Assembly (NCBI RefSeq): GCF_000247695.1
Contig: NW_004624848.1
Location: 5,620,447 to 5,684,446 of the forward strand
Reading direction: 5' to 3'
Source of the DNA: Heterocephalus glaber
Taxonomy: Eukaryota; Chordata; Mammalia; Rodentia; Bathyergidae
Length of the DNA stretch: 64,000 nt
Part shown: positions 36,707-49,155 of the stretch, one piece after another
Layout of the letters: each line of letters opens with the position of its first letter
How positions within the stretch are numbered: the stretch's first letter is position 1
Position numbers and translations under genes: made by a program
Notes under the pieces: model-generated
Told to the model about the DNA's origin: nothing
What the model saw: only the letters and a program-made list of their open reading frames with translations
Databases searched by the model: none

Positions 36707-36789
36707 GGGCCAGGAATTTAGCTCAGTGGCCCTGTGCTGCCTCACAAGCACGAAGTCCTGAGTTCAATCCCTGGTACTGAAAAAAAAAA
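36707..36789 (+). mobile_element. tRNA-derived SINE, sense, somewhat diverged
   Basis: The body reads GGGCCAGGAATTTAGCTCAG, then 'ctgcctcacaagcacgaag', then 'gagttcaatccctggtactg' and an A tail. Same family as 14557, 43144 and 45696. No clear target-site duplication. Confidence 0.92.
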
Positions 36790-37256
36790 TGTAGTTTTTT
36801 TCAAAATAGGAATGAAGTAAAAAAATTGTGCAGTAGTATTTTTAAGTAGAAAAAAAGGGGAATGTACACAGGAGAATTCACTGTTTTTAGTTTACATTGA
36901 AATAATTATAACAATGATGAGGATCAAATGATGCAAATTAGAAAAATGATATTGTCATTTGGGACAAATTTTCTCAGAGGTGTTGTGGTTGAGTGTACAA
37001 TCTATTCTCACCTTTACTCTAGATTGCAAAGCAACACATGAATAATTACGGCAAGCAGCCAAAACTAACTGGAAATGAGAAACACAGAAATACCTATTAC
37101 CAATGTCAATTATTATCTAACACAACTCCTTGGTTTACTATAAAGACAGCCTTTCAGAATTACCCTTTTCTATGTCCTGTATCCTCTTGGAACCTTGCAT
37201 ACCAAGGTTCTGACGAAAGAATCTACTCTCCGTGATTAGAGTAGATGTGGGCTTAC
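36790..37256. other. Unassigned AT-rich sequence
   Basis: Nothing recognised. Confidence 0.5.
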
Positions 37257-37509
37257 CAGCCGGTCCAGTGGCTGACAGAGGCCCAAGGAGGTCTGAAGGA
37301 GGCCTGGGACATATTCCAGGATTTGCACCAGGTCCATACTGCCCAGCCAGGCTGCTGAAGGAGCTGCTTGTCCAGACATGATCAGGAAGCTGCTGGTCAA
37401 ATCGAGAGGTATTTTTTTTATCAAGTGTATAAATATTAGACTTGCCTCCACCCTGAGCTGCTAAATTAGCAGCCTTCACTGTTTCTAAACAGCCTCATTG
37501 TTCTCTGAT
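37257..37509 (-). CDS. Possible internal exon of an unknown gene or its pseudogene
   Basis: On the minus strand a 253-nt segment is bounded by a good acceptor (GTGGTGTTTCCAG, ending at 37510) and a good donor (CTG|GTAAGC, intron starting at 37256). One frame is open across almost all of it and carries residues such as KAANLAAQGGGKSNIYTLDK and SSSFSSLAGQYGPGANPGIC. That frame meets a TGA a few codons after the acceptor, so an intact exon would need a different acceptor or the sequence is a pseudogene. A second frame is also open for 71 residues (37236-37451). I do not recognise the protein. Confidence 0.22.
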
Positions 37510-40500
37510 CTGGAAACACCACAAGCAAGGTCAGGGGGCTGCATGGTACTGCAGGGCCCCGCCCAGGACATTTTTCTACTGTCCCAAGGCCACTCCTGCC
37601 AACTGAGGCAGCCTCAGACACAGACTTGACAGACTTCCCTTCCAGAACCACCCACACTTGCTGTAATCCGCACTGATAAAATATATGGTCCTTAACCCAT
37701 TTATCTCAGTTCAAATTTCAAGTTTCACGTGATTGCATGCAATGTGGAATCTAAATCACATTTGCATCATCAGCTGAAAATGAATGGGGGAAATGTCTGC
37801 TACATCTTTCTGCCCTCCAAAGGTTAGAGGAGAAGTCATATTAGTTTTAAAAAAAAAACAAACCATGACTGCATTACACTTCGGTCTCACTCTATTTCTC
37901 CACCTTCATTTCTGAAAATTTCTCTTTCTCTTTTACACAGAAGTACACATCTCTCCTATCTTTGAAGGTAGTCTAAGGGTCTAGAGCATTCCAAGCAAAA
38001 AGTAAGTACTTAAATATCTGATGGATAAACCAATGATTTGTATGTTTTGAGAATGAAACAATCATTTTATAAGAATACAATTGGGAAAATTGAACTTGCT
38101 GCTTAATTGCTTTACATTATATGGAGCACTAGAAAAAATAAGCACACCTAGTACTTCCTCAGTAGAAAAGGTGCATCCAGAGCCTGCCCTGAAATTCTTA
38201 CTCATCTGGGAAAATGCATTAGATTGGGGGAAACTGCACAGGTTTTATAGCATTAAACAACGCTGTGTAAGAAACTGGAAAGTGTGTAAGATAGAAATTG
38301 TCCTAAAATATAAGGTACCCTAAATAACACAGATATCCAAGAAGCCCCTGCAGTTTTCCGAGTAGGGTAGTGGTCTGAGTTCAGAGTTAACCAGTCCTCA
38401 TGAGCTGGTAGACTGGTCCCTGGAGGAAACCAGGCGAAGTTACAGCCGGAACAGCTGTCTCCCTATTACATCAGAAAGAAGCAAACAAAAACAATCTACT
38501 GAATTTTGTAGTTCAAACAGAAGTTATTTGGTTCCCAGGAAGAAGATGCTCCATAAATGTGAATGATGTCCTCTCCCACACCTCATCACGGCCTACAGGA
38601 AATGGGGATCTGTGGAGGTCAAAGTGTGCACGAGTGAGCTAGGCAGCTTCGCCTTGCTATCACTGGAGACAACAAACCTAGAAAGAGGAAAATTCACGTC
38701 AGGTCAGTTGGGGCCCTCCAGTCCACAGAAAGCTTACCCAGGCTCAGAGCCCACGGCAGGCAGCATCCCCAGGCCTTGCACGGCAGAGCAGAATTTCTCA
38801 GCCAGAGACCAGCAATCCAGGAAGTGCAGGATCGGCGAGTCCTGCAAGTCCTTTCCAAGGACGCAGCACAGTGGCCACAGGCCTCCCACGAGACCCCACG
38901 GTGCAAGGGCCCCAGACCTCCTGGGGGTGCACATCTGCTGGACACTTATGCAACGGGGCACTGAGGCCCGCTCCAGTGGAGGAGAAAGCACGTTTACGAC
39001 TGCCTGCCGGTAATGACTTCCCTTTGCTTGAATCAGTTGGTCCAAAAGCTGTGTTATTTTCCTGGCTCCACTTATTCATGTCCTTAAACCGCAGGGGGCT
39101 AAGGTTACAGCAGACTTAGTCCTAGCCAGAGAGCAGGCGAGTCTGGACAAGTGAAGAGCATACATTTTAACTCATGTGGGAATGCAGGAAGAGCAACACC
39201 GTGCCTGTCTCCCTTTCTGCTGCTATTGGAGAAGTGCTTGGTGAGTGGCTAATACGTATATGTATATATGTGTGTGGGTTTTTATTACTGTAGATATATT
39301 TCCCAGGTATAAAGTGTCTCCCACGGATTAGACTTTGTGAATGAACCTTTAAATGGACAATATGCTTTCAACATTTCAGAACAAACCTTTACACCTAGTT
39401 ATCAAATGGCAGAGATGCATTCTTCTAGCTATTTCTCCTGTCAGGCAAGGTAAGAAATATAACATGAAGAGTTGAAATTAGACCTACTGGGACATTTTCC
39501 TTCTCTGCAGTCATCTGGGAGCACAATAAGCCAGGTTCTGACGCCACACCATACATAAGATTCTTTTTGTCTGTTAATCATCACAGAATAAAAATCAAAA
39601 CCTCACAGGGGGCCACAGGTGGAGCCTGGGTGAAGCAGAGACAGTAGAACGCTTGTGAAGATATGTTGGAAGGTGGCGATGTGTTCTTGGAACTCGGTTG
39701 AACTTTCCAAGTTCTGTAGGACTCTTCTACTTGATAACAGAGTGCTGCAAGGTGCACATGAGCTGTGTGGCCCTCGTCAGATAATGATAATTGGTGAAAG
39801 GCAGGTCAGGTCTTCTGAATTTCCTGAAAACTGTAACCAATTTTTCACTTTTCTTCAGAAAGTGAAAGCTCTTTTGAGGAAAGAAGTCCTTTTTATTTTT
39901 GAATGGAAATGTCTTTGGTTCCCAAGAAGCCTTGGCTTAGGTTATTCTTTTGTGATTTCCTAAGCTTCATGAAGATTTCCATGGGCAGTTTAATGCCTGG
40001 ATGATCACAAAGCCTTTTTGCTGCACCTGAGTAACACCCTCTTTGATGGGGCCTGATGTGAAGCTAACAGGTCTAGGCATGTGCTGGAAGGGAGTGGAAG
40101 CAGGACAGCCGCATGGCCAAATGCGAAAAATGCCTTCATAAACCAAACAAGTGCACTGCACAGAGCTCAGCTTCGCTTTAAAGACTTTGCAACAAATTTA
40201 GCCACAAAGCCCCCCAGAGTACCCAAGGCAGGAGGCTCCTGTGCTTACCTGATGTTTCCAGTCAGAGTCTCCAAATATGTGTCTTCTGGACTTCTCTCAG
40301 TGCCTAGCAGGTCCCACATCTCCCACGGGAATATCGGGTTAGAGGCAGCGAGTACTCTGGGTGACTGAGTGCTGTCCAAGACCCAGCGTAATGTCAAAGC
40401 GTGTCCCTGGATGAATTCTTGTTAAAAGTTCCTTTTTAAAAAACGTATCAAAATGAAGCAAAGTCACTCATAGGCAAAATTAAAAACACCATGTAAGGTG

Positions 40501-42715
40501 TGGAGAGATAAACAAAATGAAAGAAACACAAAGTTCCATCCCCTGAGCACTTCATCAGTCTCACTTTTACCTTCAAGCCTTCTTGGTATTCGAAATGCCA
40601 TGGAATTCCTTTGCTACAAGCAGTTGTCGGACATCCCCTAGGATTCTAAGTGCTCCACCTTGTTTAGTGTACAATGACTGAGACAACTCACTAAGGCTCA
40701 GCTTGGCATTCTCTGAACAACTCAATATCAATGTATATTATAACTCTGAGAGGCCTCCTTCTGTCAGGCGATCCAGCAGAGATGCACCGTGTGTGAACCA
40801 GTTCTGCTCCACCGTCCATCATGACTGTTGCACTTCTGCCTAACAAAGCACAGCTTCATTGACCTTAATAATCCACTGTCACACAGGAAGCTGATGGAAT
40901 CCAGCCTATCTGAGTTGACTGTATCACAAAGTTACAAAAGTAGAAGTTTTAAATGGATATGGAATGGTGCCATGGGCCTAGATAGGGCTAGCACACACAC
41001 GAGAAAGATGACAATATAAATTCTTCAGTACAAAATAAAAATTGTGATTGTGAAATATGTTTTAGAAATATTGATATGTGTAAACTATGAGAAAATATTT
41101 TCTTGTACTGATTCTCCAAGAAAAAGGAGTTCACGTACTGCTGTGTTGTCAATGGCAGGGGGTCACAGAATGATGGTGACTTCACGTGCCAAGAAAAATT
41201 CTAAAGTTTAATGATAAGGAAGGAGGTTATCACGTAGCAAGGAAAAGCTCCTTTATTACATACAAAAGGCTCACTGGTACCTTCAGAAATATGCATGTTT
41301 AGGGGTACTACCATCATCCAAGGAAGGAAGTCGGAATAACCCTGAGTTTCAGATCTTTCCTAGAAGTGAGATTTCAGAGACTGGAAGTTCTCACTCTTTG
41401 CTTTAAGTGTCATAAAAAAAGATCACAATACATTCTATTCCTTGACTCTTGCATGCCATTGATAATGAGTCATTCCATCATCTTTAATGTCTATACTCAG
41501 GAATCTCCTGATATTCTTGTGGAGTCTCATTTGCATATAAGGAGTGATTTTTCTCTTGTTGCTTTAGAATTTTCTCATTGTCTTTGATTTCTGACAATTT
41601 GATTACAATATTCCTTGGTGTAGACTTAGTTATGCTCATCACACCATGTTCTATGGACCTAGGAATCTTTATGTGGCCTCTCATGTTACCCTGAGTACAG
41701 TCTATATATGAAATATATTTTATGTAGTAATATTTTATAGTATGTGCAAAACTGTGAAAGTAACATTTCCCCTTTATTTGAAACATTTTTGCTAATATTC
41801 CACCAAAATATGCCTTGGTCTTAAAGCCACTCTAAGAGTTCTGAGCTTTTGTTCTATAAAACAATATTCAAAATGTGGAGTACAGACCAGGAGGGTAAAA
41901 GCATCATGTAATCAGTGAGTTAAGTTCCAAACTTGAGCTTCTAATCAAAACATAAAGGAGACTTTAAAACACACATTTGTTTAGTACAAACAATATGTTA
42001 ATGCTGGCTTTGACTACTGTGAGTATAAGTATATCTAGTGGATATTACACAACAAATTTACTTTATAATTCTCAGCAGCCAGGACAAGCGGAGCGTGGCT
42101 CATGGTGCAGATAATCGCATGTTGCTTTGATTTACTTCTTTTCTTCCTTGCTTGGCTTCCTCAGTTATTTGTTGCAGTCACTTCTACATAATTGCCAAAG
42201 TCTGACTATTGTATCCAATTGGGTTTTACAGAATATAATATGTTTATGCAATGTAAGATTTTAAAGTATCTTAGATTTTCAAGACTATCTTTTCATAAAA
42301 TAAATGTATTGGTTAAAATGAGAACCAACATAACACAGAGGAAAATGGACATAGCATTTTTCATGCGCTGTAAGTTTGATGTCTTTTCTGTGTGTTCGTG
42401 TGTAAACGCTCTCATATCTGCAATCGGCTACATCACAATCACAGTTAACAATGAGGTAATCGCATTTTCTACTCCAAGAATTTAAGCCCATGATTTGCCT
42501 TAAGAACAGTGAATTGAGAACAATGCATTGCTCCTGTCAGACTAATAAAAATCCTCTCCATCACAGGCCTGAGACTAAAATGTAGAAATAATCAAATTCA
42601 GTACTTAGTTTGTTTCTGCTTCTAATAAATAATACACCAGCTGGGTTAATGATAAGGTAAGAGGCTTAGTTTTGATCATTATTCTGGCCCAAAGTCAAAG
42701 GATGGCGACTGAGGA
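37510..42715. other. Long stretch with no recognised feature
   Basis: This is the most repeat-poor part of the window that I can see. It has GC-richer sections at 38690-39020 and 39990-40370 with overlapping frames on both strands (38612-39013 plus, 38734-39045 minus), none with a recognisable motif. The 39655-39963 plus frame (102 residues) is also unrecognised. A search of this stretch against conserved elements would be more informative than elsewhere. Confidence 0.45.
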
Positions 42716-42960
42716 TGTCCTTCTCCTGGAAGAAGAGTAATGACCCAGAGGTTACCATGGCAGGAAGCATGGGAATATGTGTACCCCGCTTCCTGTTCCT
42801 CTCTCTTCTCATAAAGTCACCGGTATTCATCACAGACCTCCATTCTGATGGAATTACCTAACCCTACAGCTCCCAAATTCCTAAAGTCCCACCTCTGAAC
42901 ACTATAGGTAAATTAAGTTTGCAACTTCTTAATTCCTCACAATAGAAGGTAAACTTCCGC
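42716..42960 (-). mobile_element. Possible MaLR-type LTR fragment, antisense
   Basis: Segments such as 'ctaaagtcccacctctgaac' (42882-42901) and a CT-rich 'ttcctctctcttctcataaa' resemble reversed MaLR LTR sequence. It is diverged, short and without clear ends. Confidence 0.3.
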
Positions 42961-43130
42961 ATAAGTTTCTGAGAGAGAAAATGGACAAAACCACAGCAAT
43001 ACCAGAACATAACTCAGTACAACACTAACCATTGCACAAGGTGTCACTGGTTGACAATTATCTGTTAAATGCATAGTTGTTTTCTTAATGAAGTTTTCTG
43101 TTTATAAATCACACAACACAATATTTTTAA

Positions 43131-43243
43131 AATACATTAGGAAGGGCCGGGGATTTAGTTCAGTGGTTTCGCTGCCTGCCACACAAGCACAAGGACCTGA
43201 GTTCAATCCCCAGTACCAAAAAAAAAAAAAAATACATTAGGAA
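43131..43243 (+). mobile_element. Young tRNA-derived SINE with 13-bp target-site duplication
   Basis: Body 43144-43230: GGGCCGGGGATTTAGTTCAG, then 'gacctgagttcaatccccag', then an A tail. The 13-bp duplication AATACATTAGGAA flanks it exactly at 43131-43143 and 43231-43243. Confidence 0.95.
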
Positions 43244-45169
43244 AATAAAAATATTGACATGTATTTTAAAAGAAGTGTGTCTGGCTGCCAGCGAGCCTCG
43301 TAATCATGTTCCTTTATAGATGAACTGTAATTGCTCCTAAATTTTGATGAAATGACCCCAGATTGTCCATACAAGACCAACTCTATGTGCTGGAGTTGTT
43401 AGTGACTGACAGCTTTGATTTAGTCTTGGATTTTGTGAAGTAGAAAAGTTAGTAAACTTCAAAGGAGGCAACCTTACCAAATTGTGTGAAAACTGGGGGA
43501 AAGTACTTCAGTGCCTGAATGAGCTTCTCAAGTAGTGTTAAAATAGCTTAACATTCCCATGGCAATTTCAGAAAGAATTTTATAGCAGCCTCTTTGATAA
43601 AAAAATATTTTGGAAGAAAATATGAGATTAAGGAAATATACTTTGAAAAGTAATTATTCAAACATTGCTCTGAGAAACTTGTGAATAATGCAGAGTAAGA
43701 AACAAAGCAAGCTATGTTTGAGCTGGCATTGCTTGAATCTCAGGTTCTCTGAGGTTTTAAAATCAGTCCCAATTGACTGTTCCATCTGTTTCTCTAATCC
43801 ATCCCCTGCATTCATTAAATAGTCTTTGAGTTTAAAATTCTAATATGTCCAAAGCATAACAAAATACTCTTAATTACAATTTACTTTAGGAAAAGGTAGT
43901 TATGAATGAGAAATCTTTATTATAACAAATAAAAAGCAAATTGTCTCGTGTTGTGAACATAATAAAATAATTTAAAATCACTATTATGAAAGTAATTAAG
44001 TGTCTTGCCTGCTGAATAAGGAGTCAAGTCTTCCCAGAAATTATTTAAAGGGTAGAGAAAGTAGGAGAAGTGAAAACATAAGCAAAGTTGGCAGATAATG
44101 AGATGTAAATGCAAGGGAATTAAATAAGCTTAACTACAAATGGGGAGCACTCATTGTTATCTATGTCTTATTAATAGAGAACACTTTGATGTGTTTAAAG
44201 AGTTTTAATTCTATTTTCATCTAAATGCAATGTTTTTATCATGTATCGCATTTGTATGATTTAACACAAAACTGCCTAAGAAACATACTGGAAAAATGTT
44301 TCTTCCATCCTATGCCCCATACCTCTCCCAGGGACGTTTTCCCTACTCTTCAATACCTTTTGTCATGTTTCTGTAACAAATTCTGTAAGTTTCTATGAAA
44401 GAGGACCATAACCACTTTAATTCAGCTTTTGCTTCTCAACTTACTATGATAATTCACGCGCATTTGGCGTTTTATCCCCTAGGTGATGTGGCACTGCTTC
44501 TCCTGTTTGAATTTCCCTTCTTTCACATAAATCACGTCCCTTTGCTTCAACTGTGACATTTTTTTCTTTGATACTTTTTCTTCAGTCAGAGTGTACACAT
44601 CCTAGTTTAGGGACAAGGATTTGTAGTTTCTCCAAATTTGAAACAACCAAAAATAATGACACACTCTTTGAACAAAATACCAATGTGATGACTGACACAA
44701 ATAACCTCAACTGTGGATTTAACCTATAATCATACATAGACTATTTAATATGTCCAGAGAAAGAATAGCCCAAATTAACCACGGAGAGAAAAGTCTCCCA
44801 GAACACTGTTCCAGTAGACTTTATTCAAAAAGAACAGCTAAAAGACTCCCAAGTTTAAAAATTCATGATTATATACCACATAGAGCATTCATCCAAATTC
44901 TTTTGAGTGACTTCTTCAACTCTACTTTTAGAAGAAATAATTCCTACTGGAAGGCTCAGCATCACCTGTGGTGCTGGAAGCAAGTATGCTTTGCAAACAA
45001 GTCACATTTAAGTTTTCTCAGTGGTATTTGCAAAAGGTGATCAGTAGTTCACTTGGTGTTTCGAAGAAGAATCCATGAAGAAAGAAAGCAAGTCCTGAAG
45101 GAGGAAAAGAGAGCTGCCAGACTGAGAGTGTGAATATTCCCAACTGGAGTTCCCGTGCGAAGCACTGAT
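43244..45169. other. Unassigned AT-rich sequence
   Basis: No gene or repeat recognised. Confidence 0.5.
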
Positions 45170-45305
45170 GAGACATAAACCTAAAAGATTCTTACAGTAA
45201 AGAAACGGACAATGACGCAAAACTTTTTATTAACAAAGATAAACTAGTTGTATAAAAGAAACAAATTAGCATATATATTGAAATATTTTTAAAACAGTGT
45301 TGTGT
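45170..45305 (-). mobile_element. Fragment sharing sequence with the L1 3' region at 52.8 kb
   Basis: It aligns by eye to 52762-52900: shared blocks include 'gattct(t/g)acag', 'aatgac', 'gataaactagtt', 'acaaatta(g/a)catatatatt' and 'aaatattttta'. At 52.8 kb the block runs into antisense L1 ORF2, so this is most likely a short L1 3' UTR copy. Strand is inferred from that partner. Confidence 0.5.
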
Positions 45306-45680
45306 CTTCATATGCTGCAACTCCTTGGTTAAATAAAAGCAGGTATACTCCTGGTTATAGATTTATTATGCAGCCTGCGCTGAACAGGGAAAACTTAGTG
45401 AATAAGACAGTGACAGAGAGGGTGACCTTATTTGCTGGACTACATGTTTTTACATATGAGTGCCCCTTCAGAAAGATCTGAAATCTTGAATAACATATGC
45501 AGAAATCTGACACAGAAACCATAACAATCCTTGTAAGCCACACCATGAAGCTAGGACCAAAGACAGAAAACAGGCTTCTGAAATTGAAAGTTTAATTTTG
45601 TTTCTATGTTGCACGTTTTCCATATCCACAGAAAAAGATGGTGTGCCCAATAATACTGAGATGCCAACCCCACTTGATTA

Positions 45681-45795
45681 AGAAATGCCCAAGGATGGGG
45701 CCGGGGATTTAGCCCAGTGGTTCCATCGCCTGCCTCACAAGCACAAGGACCCGAGTTTGATCCCCGATACCAAAAAAAATAGAAATGCCCAAGGA
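45681..45795 (+). mobile_element. Young tRNA-derived SINE with 15-bp target-site duplication
   Basis: Body 45696-45780: GGGGCCGGGGATTTAGCCCA, 'cgcctgcctcacaagcac', 'gacccgagtttgatccccga', then an A run. The exact 15-bp duplication AGAAATGCCCAAGGA flanks it at 45681-45695 and 45781-45795. Confidence 0.95.
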
Positions 45796-45799
45796 ATCA

Positions 45800-46040
45800 G
45801 TAGAGCAGGGCATGTCTGGGAAGGTCATGCTGAGGTGGCCTTGGGGACCACAGATGGGCATCCACACCCTTCCCTCAGGGCTGCTTCCTGCTGCTGTGCT
45901 CTATGACACCTTCCTCAGGAGCCAGTGCAGGACACCTTGAAACCATGAGCAAATGGAACCTCTTGTCCTTCGTGCTGTGGGTGTTGGCTTGTGTTTCAGG
46001 TAAGAGGAAGCTGAGCCAGACGTGTAAGCAAACTTAACTA
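45800..46040 (+). mobile_element. MaLR-type LTR fragment, sense, with signal-peptide-like frame
   Basis: The end of this segment (accATGAGCAAATGGAACCT, then 'ttgtgtttcaggtaagagg') parallels the 3' part of the MaLR-type LTRs at 8.4, 49.1 and 51.0 kb, where 'gtgagccaaataaacct' precedes a 'caggta' block. By chance or not, the same bases read as a short hydrophobic frame ending at a splice-donor-like site (see rejected list). LTR origin is the simpler reading. Confidence 0.4.
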
Positions 46041-47811
46041 AGGTGTGTCTGACTACTTTTCTGTTCTGTATTATAATTTGATTTTATTTTTATTAATAAT
46101 TTATTAATTTTATTAATTTATTAATATATTTATTAATTTTAACTCCTAGTTATGACTGAGGGCACAGATTTTGTTACTTTTCACATAAGGTAAGCAAAAC
46201 ATACTACTAAGAATATGTGAGCATTAAAAGAAAAATTGACCTTGACCATTAATTAACAAAATTGAAGGGAAAGCAGGAAGAAATAACCTAACAACTATCC
46301 CTTTGAAAGATTAATATATTGCCCATCAACCAAAAGAACACTAAGCAAGGACAAGTTGTGTGGTTTTTAATCTTGAGCCAGAGTTAAAGAGAATGGATGA
46401 CAACACAACCATTTTCATATGTATTTAAGTAATTCTAAAGCTTTCTTTAAATTTGAAGCATAAAGCTATGTTCAAAAGAGATTTAAGATCTATCATTGTC
46501 ATAGTAATCCCTGGTCTCTCTGTTAGGTGCTGCACCTACAGACATCATGCTTAGGATTATGTTGATTAAATACATCATTTAATGAACTTCGTGACTTTCT
46601 AATGAGAAGAAAAAGCCATGGAGTTTAAACTTACAGTTTGTAAGGACAGCAAGTAAAAAAAGAATCATCCACTAGCATCTTCATTTAAGTAGTTTGTTGT
46701 AGAAAAATATGTGAAATTGTTTTTCTGTCTTAAAAAATACTGAACTAAACTTTTGTAGTTTCACACTTTGCAAGTTCCTGGTTTTCTCAGTTTAAGCAGG
46801 ATGGATTTTCCTGTTGAAAAAATGAATATATATATTTATATTTGTATTTGTATATGTATACATGGATGTATGGGTGGATGTATATATAAATATGTATACA
46901 CACCCATGCATATATATTTAATGTAAGCATATGTGAACTGCATATTTATAAGTGCTTGTACTTATGTGTGTGAGCGCACACATGTTTATGCGTACATATG
47001 CGAGCACCACCTCAGTCAATGGTAGGATTAGCTACCTCTTGATTCAAGTTCCAGGGCAAGGTCCTTGCAGCAACATAGATAAATTGTTAGCCAGCTGGTT
47101 CTGGCCTCCTTTGACCATGCTGGTCCAGGTGAGAGGAGGAAGCTACTGAGAGTGGCAGGACAGAAAGGGAAATAGCTCCTTTGAGGATCTGAACGAGCTT
47201 CGTGGAGCTGGAGCTCAGGCTATGACAGCAGGGGGGAGAAAGGGTGTGACTGAGGAGGTGTGGAATGGGTGAGTTTGAGGGTTTGAAATGACTTTGTTGA
47301 AAGTTTTGAGAATCTGTTGAGACAATTTATGTAGTGGATGATACAAACTCATTTGCATTTTGTAATGATCACTCTCCCATGGCATAGGAATTGTCTGGAA
47401 AGGAATAAGACTGAAGTTAGTGAGGATAACTGAGATCTACACAAGGGAGTCGATGCCAAGAACTACAGGAATCACAATGGGAATGAAATAAACAAACATG
47501 GAACAGAGTGGACCCTGTGTGGGCAGCTGAGCGAGATGGACAGTCATAAGTAACCCTCAGGACTTTGGCTTGAAATCATTTATACATGGGGCTGGCCTTT
47601 GTTCAGACAAGAAAGGAAAATACAGTAAAGTGCAAATGATATCTGTGTTAGTCTTTGTTGTGTTAAAGTGTCCAACTATTTTAGTTTTACAAGCAGAAAA
47701 TGACTGCATCTCATTCAGAGATTTTCAGATTGTGGAAATGTGCTTCACTGCTATAGATTCTTGAATGAAGTAACAGCAAGTATATTTTTCTTCAGTGTAA
47801 CTGTTGTGTTT
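46041..47811. other. Unassigned AT-rich sequence with simple repeats
   Basis: Holds a TTAATTTA-type simple repeat at about 46080-46140 and a TA/TGTA-rich repeat at about 46825-46925. No gene recognised. Confidence 0.55.
46825..46925. repeat. TATA/TGTA-rich simple repeat
   Basis: Imperfect TATA, TTTGTA and TATGTA units over about 100 bp. Confidence 0.8.
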
Positions 47812-48170
47812 TAGATAGAATGTTCCCCAAAAGCTCATGTGGTCAGAGGCAGGGATTTGGAAGGTGACTGATCGTGGGGCACCTTAGCCATCAGTGGATT
47901 CATCCTGATGGGTTCACAGCTGAATGTGCTGTTAGCAGTTGGAGCCTGGTGGGAAGAAGTGAGTCACAGGGACGTGACCCCGAGAGGTGTCTCCCTCCCT
48001 GGTGCCCCCTCCTCTCTGCCTCCTGAAACGTGGGCTGAGAACCCCTTCCTTTGCCACGCTCCTGTGCCATTCTGCCTGTGCCTTGGGACCTCCCATGAAC
48101 CTCCCAGGGGTTACAGCTTGAGCTAGCGTCACACTTTGGCTTTATCCACGAGGTGTCTGTCCTGTAAGGA
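47812..48170 (+). mobile_element. MaLR-type LTR, sense
   Basis: Shows 'gaatgttccccaaaagctca' (47819-47838), 'ggtgactgatcgtggggc', a C/T-rich 'tctccctccctggtgcccc', and a 'cttgggacctcccatgaacct' block near the end. Non-coding; frames at 47908-48126 and 47932-48132 overlap on opposite strands. Confidence 0.6.
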
Positions 48171-48774
48171 TGCAGAATTCAAGAGTCAGAGAGGCTTCCT
48201 CCTGGATTTCAGAGGAAGGCTTGGGAGGCCAGGCAGGTTGCCCCTGGGACAGCAGTGAGTGAAGCTGTGAGAGTGAAGTCAAAAGTGCCATGGAGACCCC
48301 AGAGCCTTGGAAGTACTAGGAACATGGAACATCCGCTGAGCAACACCACAAACAGTGAGAGGAGCCGCTGGGAGAGAGGCCACGGGGCCACGATGAGCGC
48401 TGCCGTGGAGCTGGGCTGCCCCAAGGCCCGTGGCTCTCACAACTGCCCTGATGCTGGACCTGAAACAACAGGACTTAATGTTTACTCTGCTAGGTTTCAG
48501 AATTGCTTTGGTCCCATTCCTTTTCGTCTGCCTGTTTCCCCCTTTTAGAATGGGAATGTTTACCCTGCGCAGTTGTATTTCAGTAGTGCTGACGAAGTTG
48601 TTTCTGATCTTTCACAGGGACTCATAGGTAGACATTTACAGGAGTCTCAGGGGAGAGCTTGGCTTTGGACTTTTCAGTAATGGTGGAATTGTTAGGACTT
48701 CAGTAACAAATTCAGTCTCTAAAGTGACAGGCATGAGTCACTTTGCCGCCAGAGGTAGGGCGTCAGAAGTATTA
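48171..48774. other. Unassigned sequence between LTRs
   Basis: GC-richer DNA between two same-orientation LTRs. It could be degraded internal sequence, but I see no retroviral motif. Small frames on both strands are not called coding. Confidence 0.45.
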
Positions 48775-49155
48775 TGACTTGTATCCATGGTGTCCCCAAA
48801 GACTCACGTGTTCAGAGTCAGGGCTTCGGGAGGTGACTGGGTCTCGGGCCGCTGGGCTCCCCAATAAGGTACCTCGCTGGTGAGTTCAGAGCGGAATGTG
48901 CTGCTAGGAAGGCCTGGTGCTGAGGCGGGTCACCGCGAACAATCTGCAAAAGCCACACCCCCACCCCGTTCTTCTTCTTTTCTCTCTTAGGTAAATGAAC
49001 ACCATGTGTTGAGCGTTTTTTCCTGCTCACCACATGCTCTTCTGCTACCCTTTCTTGATTTGGAGCCTTCCAAACATAGAATGAAACTGTGAACCAAACT
49101 AAACCTCTCTTCCTCTAACTTGTCAGGTACTTCGCAAAAGTAGATAAGTTATATG
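48775..49155 (+). mobile_element. MaLR-type LTR, sense
   Basis: Shows 'ggtgtccccaaagactcacg' (48789-48808), 'gggaggtgactgggtctcgg', a CT-rich run, 'gaaactgtgaaccaaactaa' followed by 'acctctcttcctc', and 'caggtacttcgcaaaag'. The same order as 47812-48170 and 50735-51098. Confidence 0.7.

Noticed and set aside
38612..39079. Several long frames on both strands (133 residues on plus, 103 on minus).
   Set aside because: At least four frames are open at once over GC-rich DNA, none with a recognisable domain or matched splice sites.
45945..45999. A signal-peptide-like start (MSKWNLLSFVLWVLACVS) with an adenine at -3 and a consensus splice donor directly after it, as in a first exon of a secreted protein.
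   Set aside because: The same positions in the MaLR-type LTRs at 8.4, 49.1 and 51.0 kb read 'gtgagccaaataaacct' followed by a 'caggta' block, so LTR sequence explains it. No second exon was found. A transcript spanning the donor at 46000 would reopen it.
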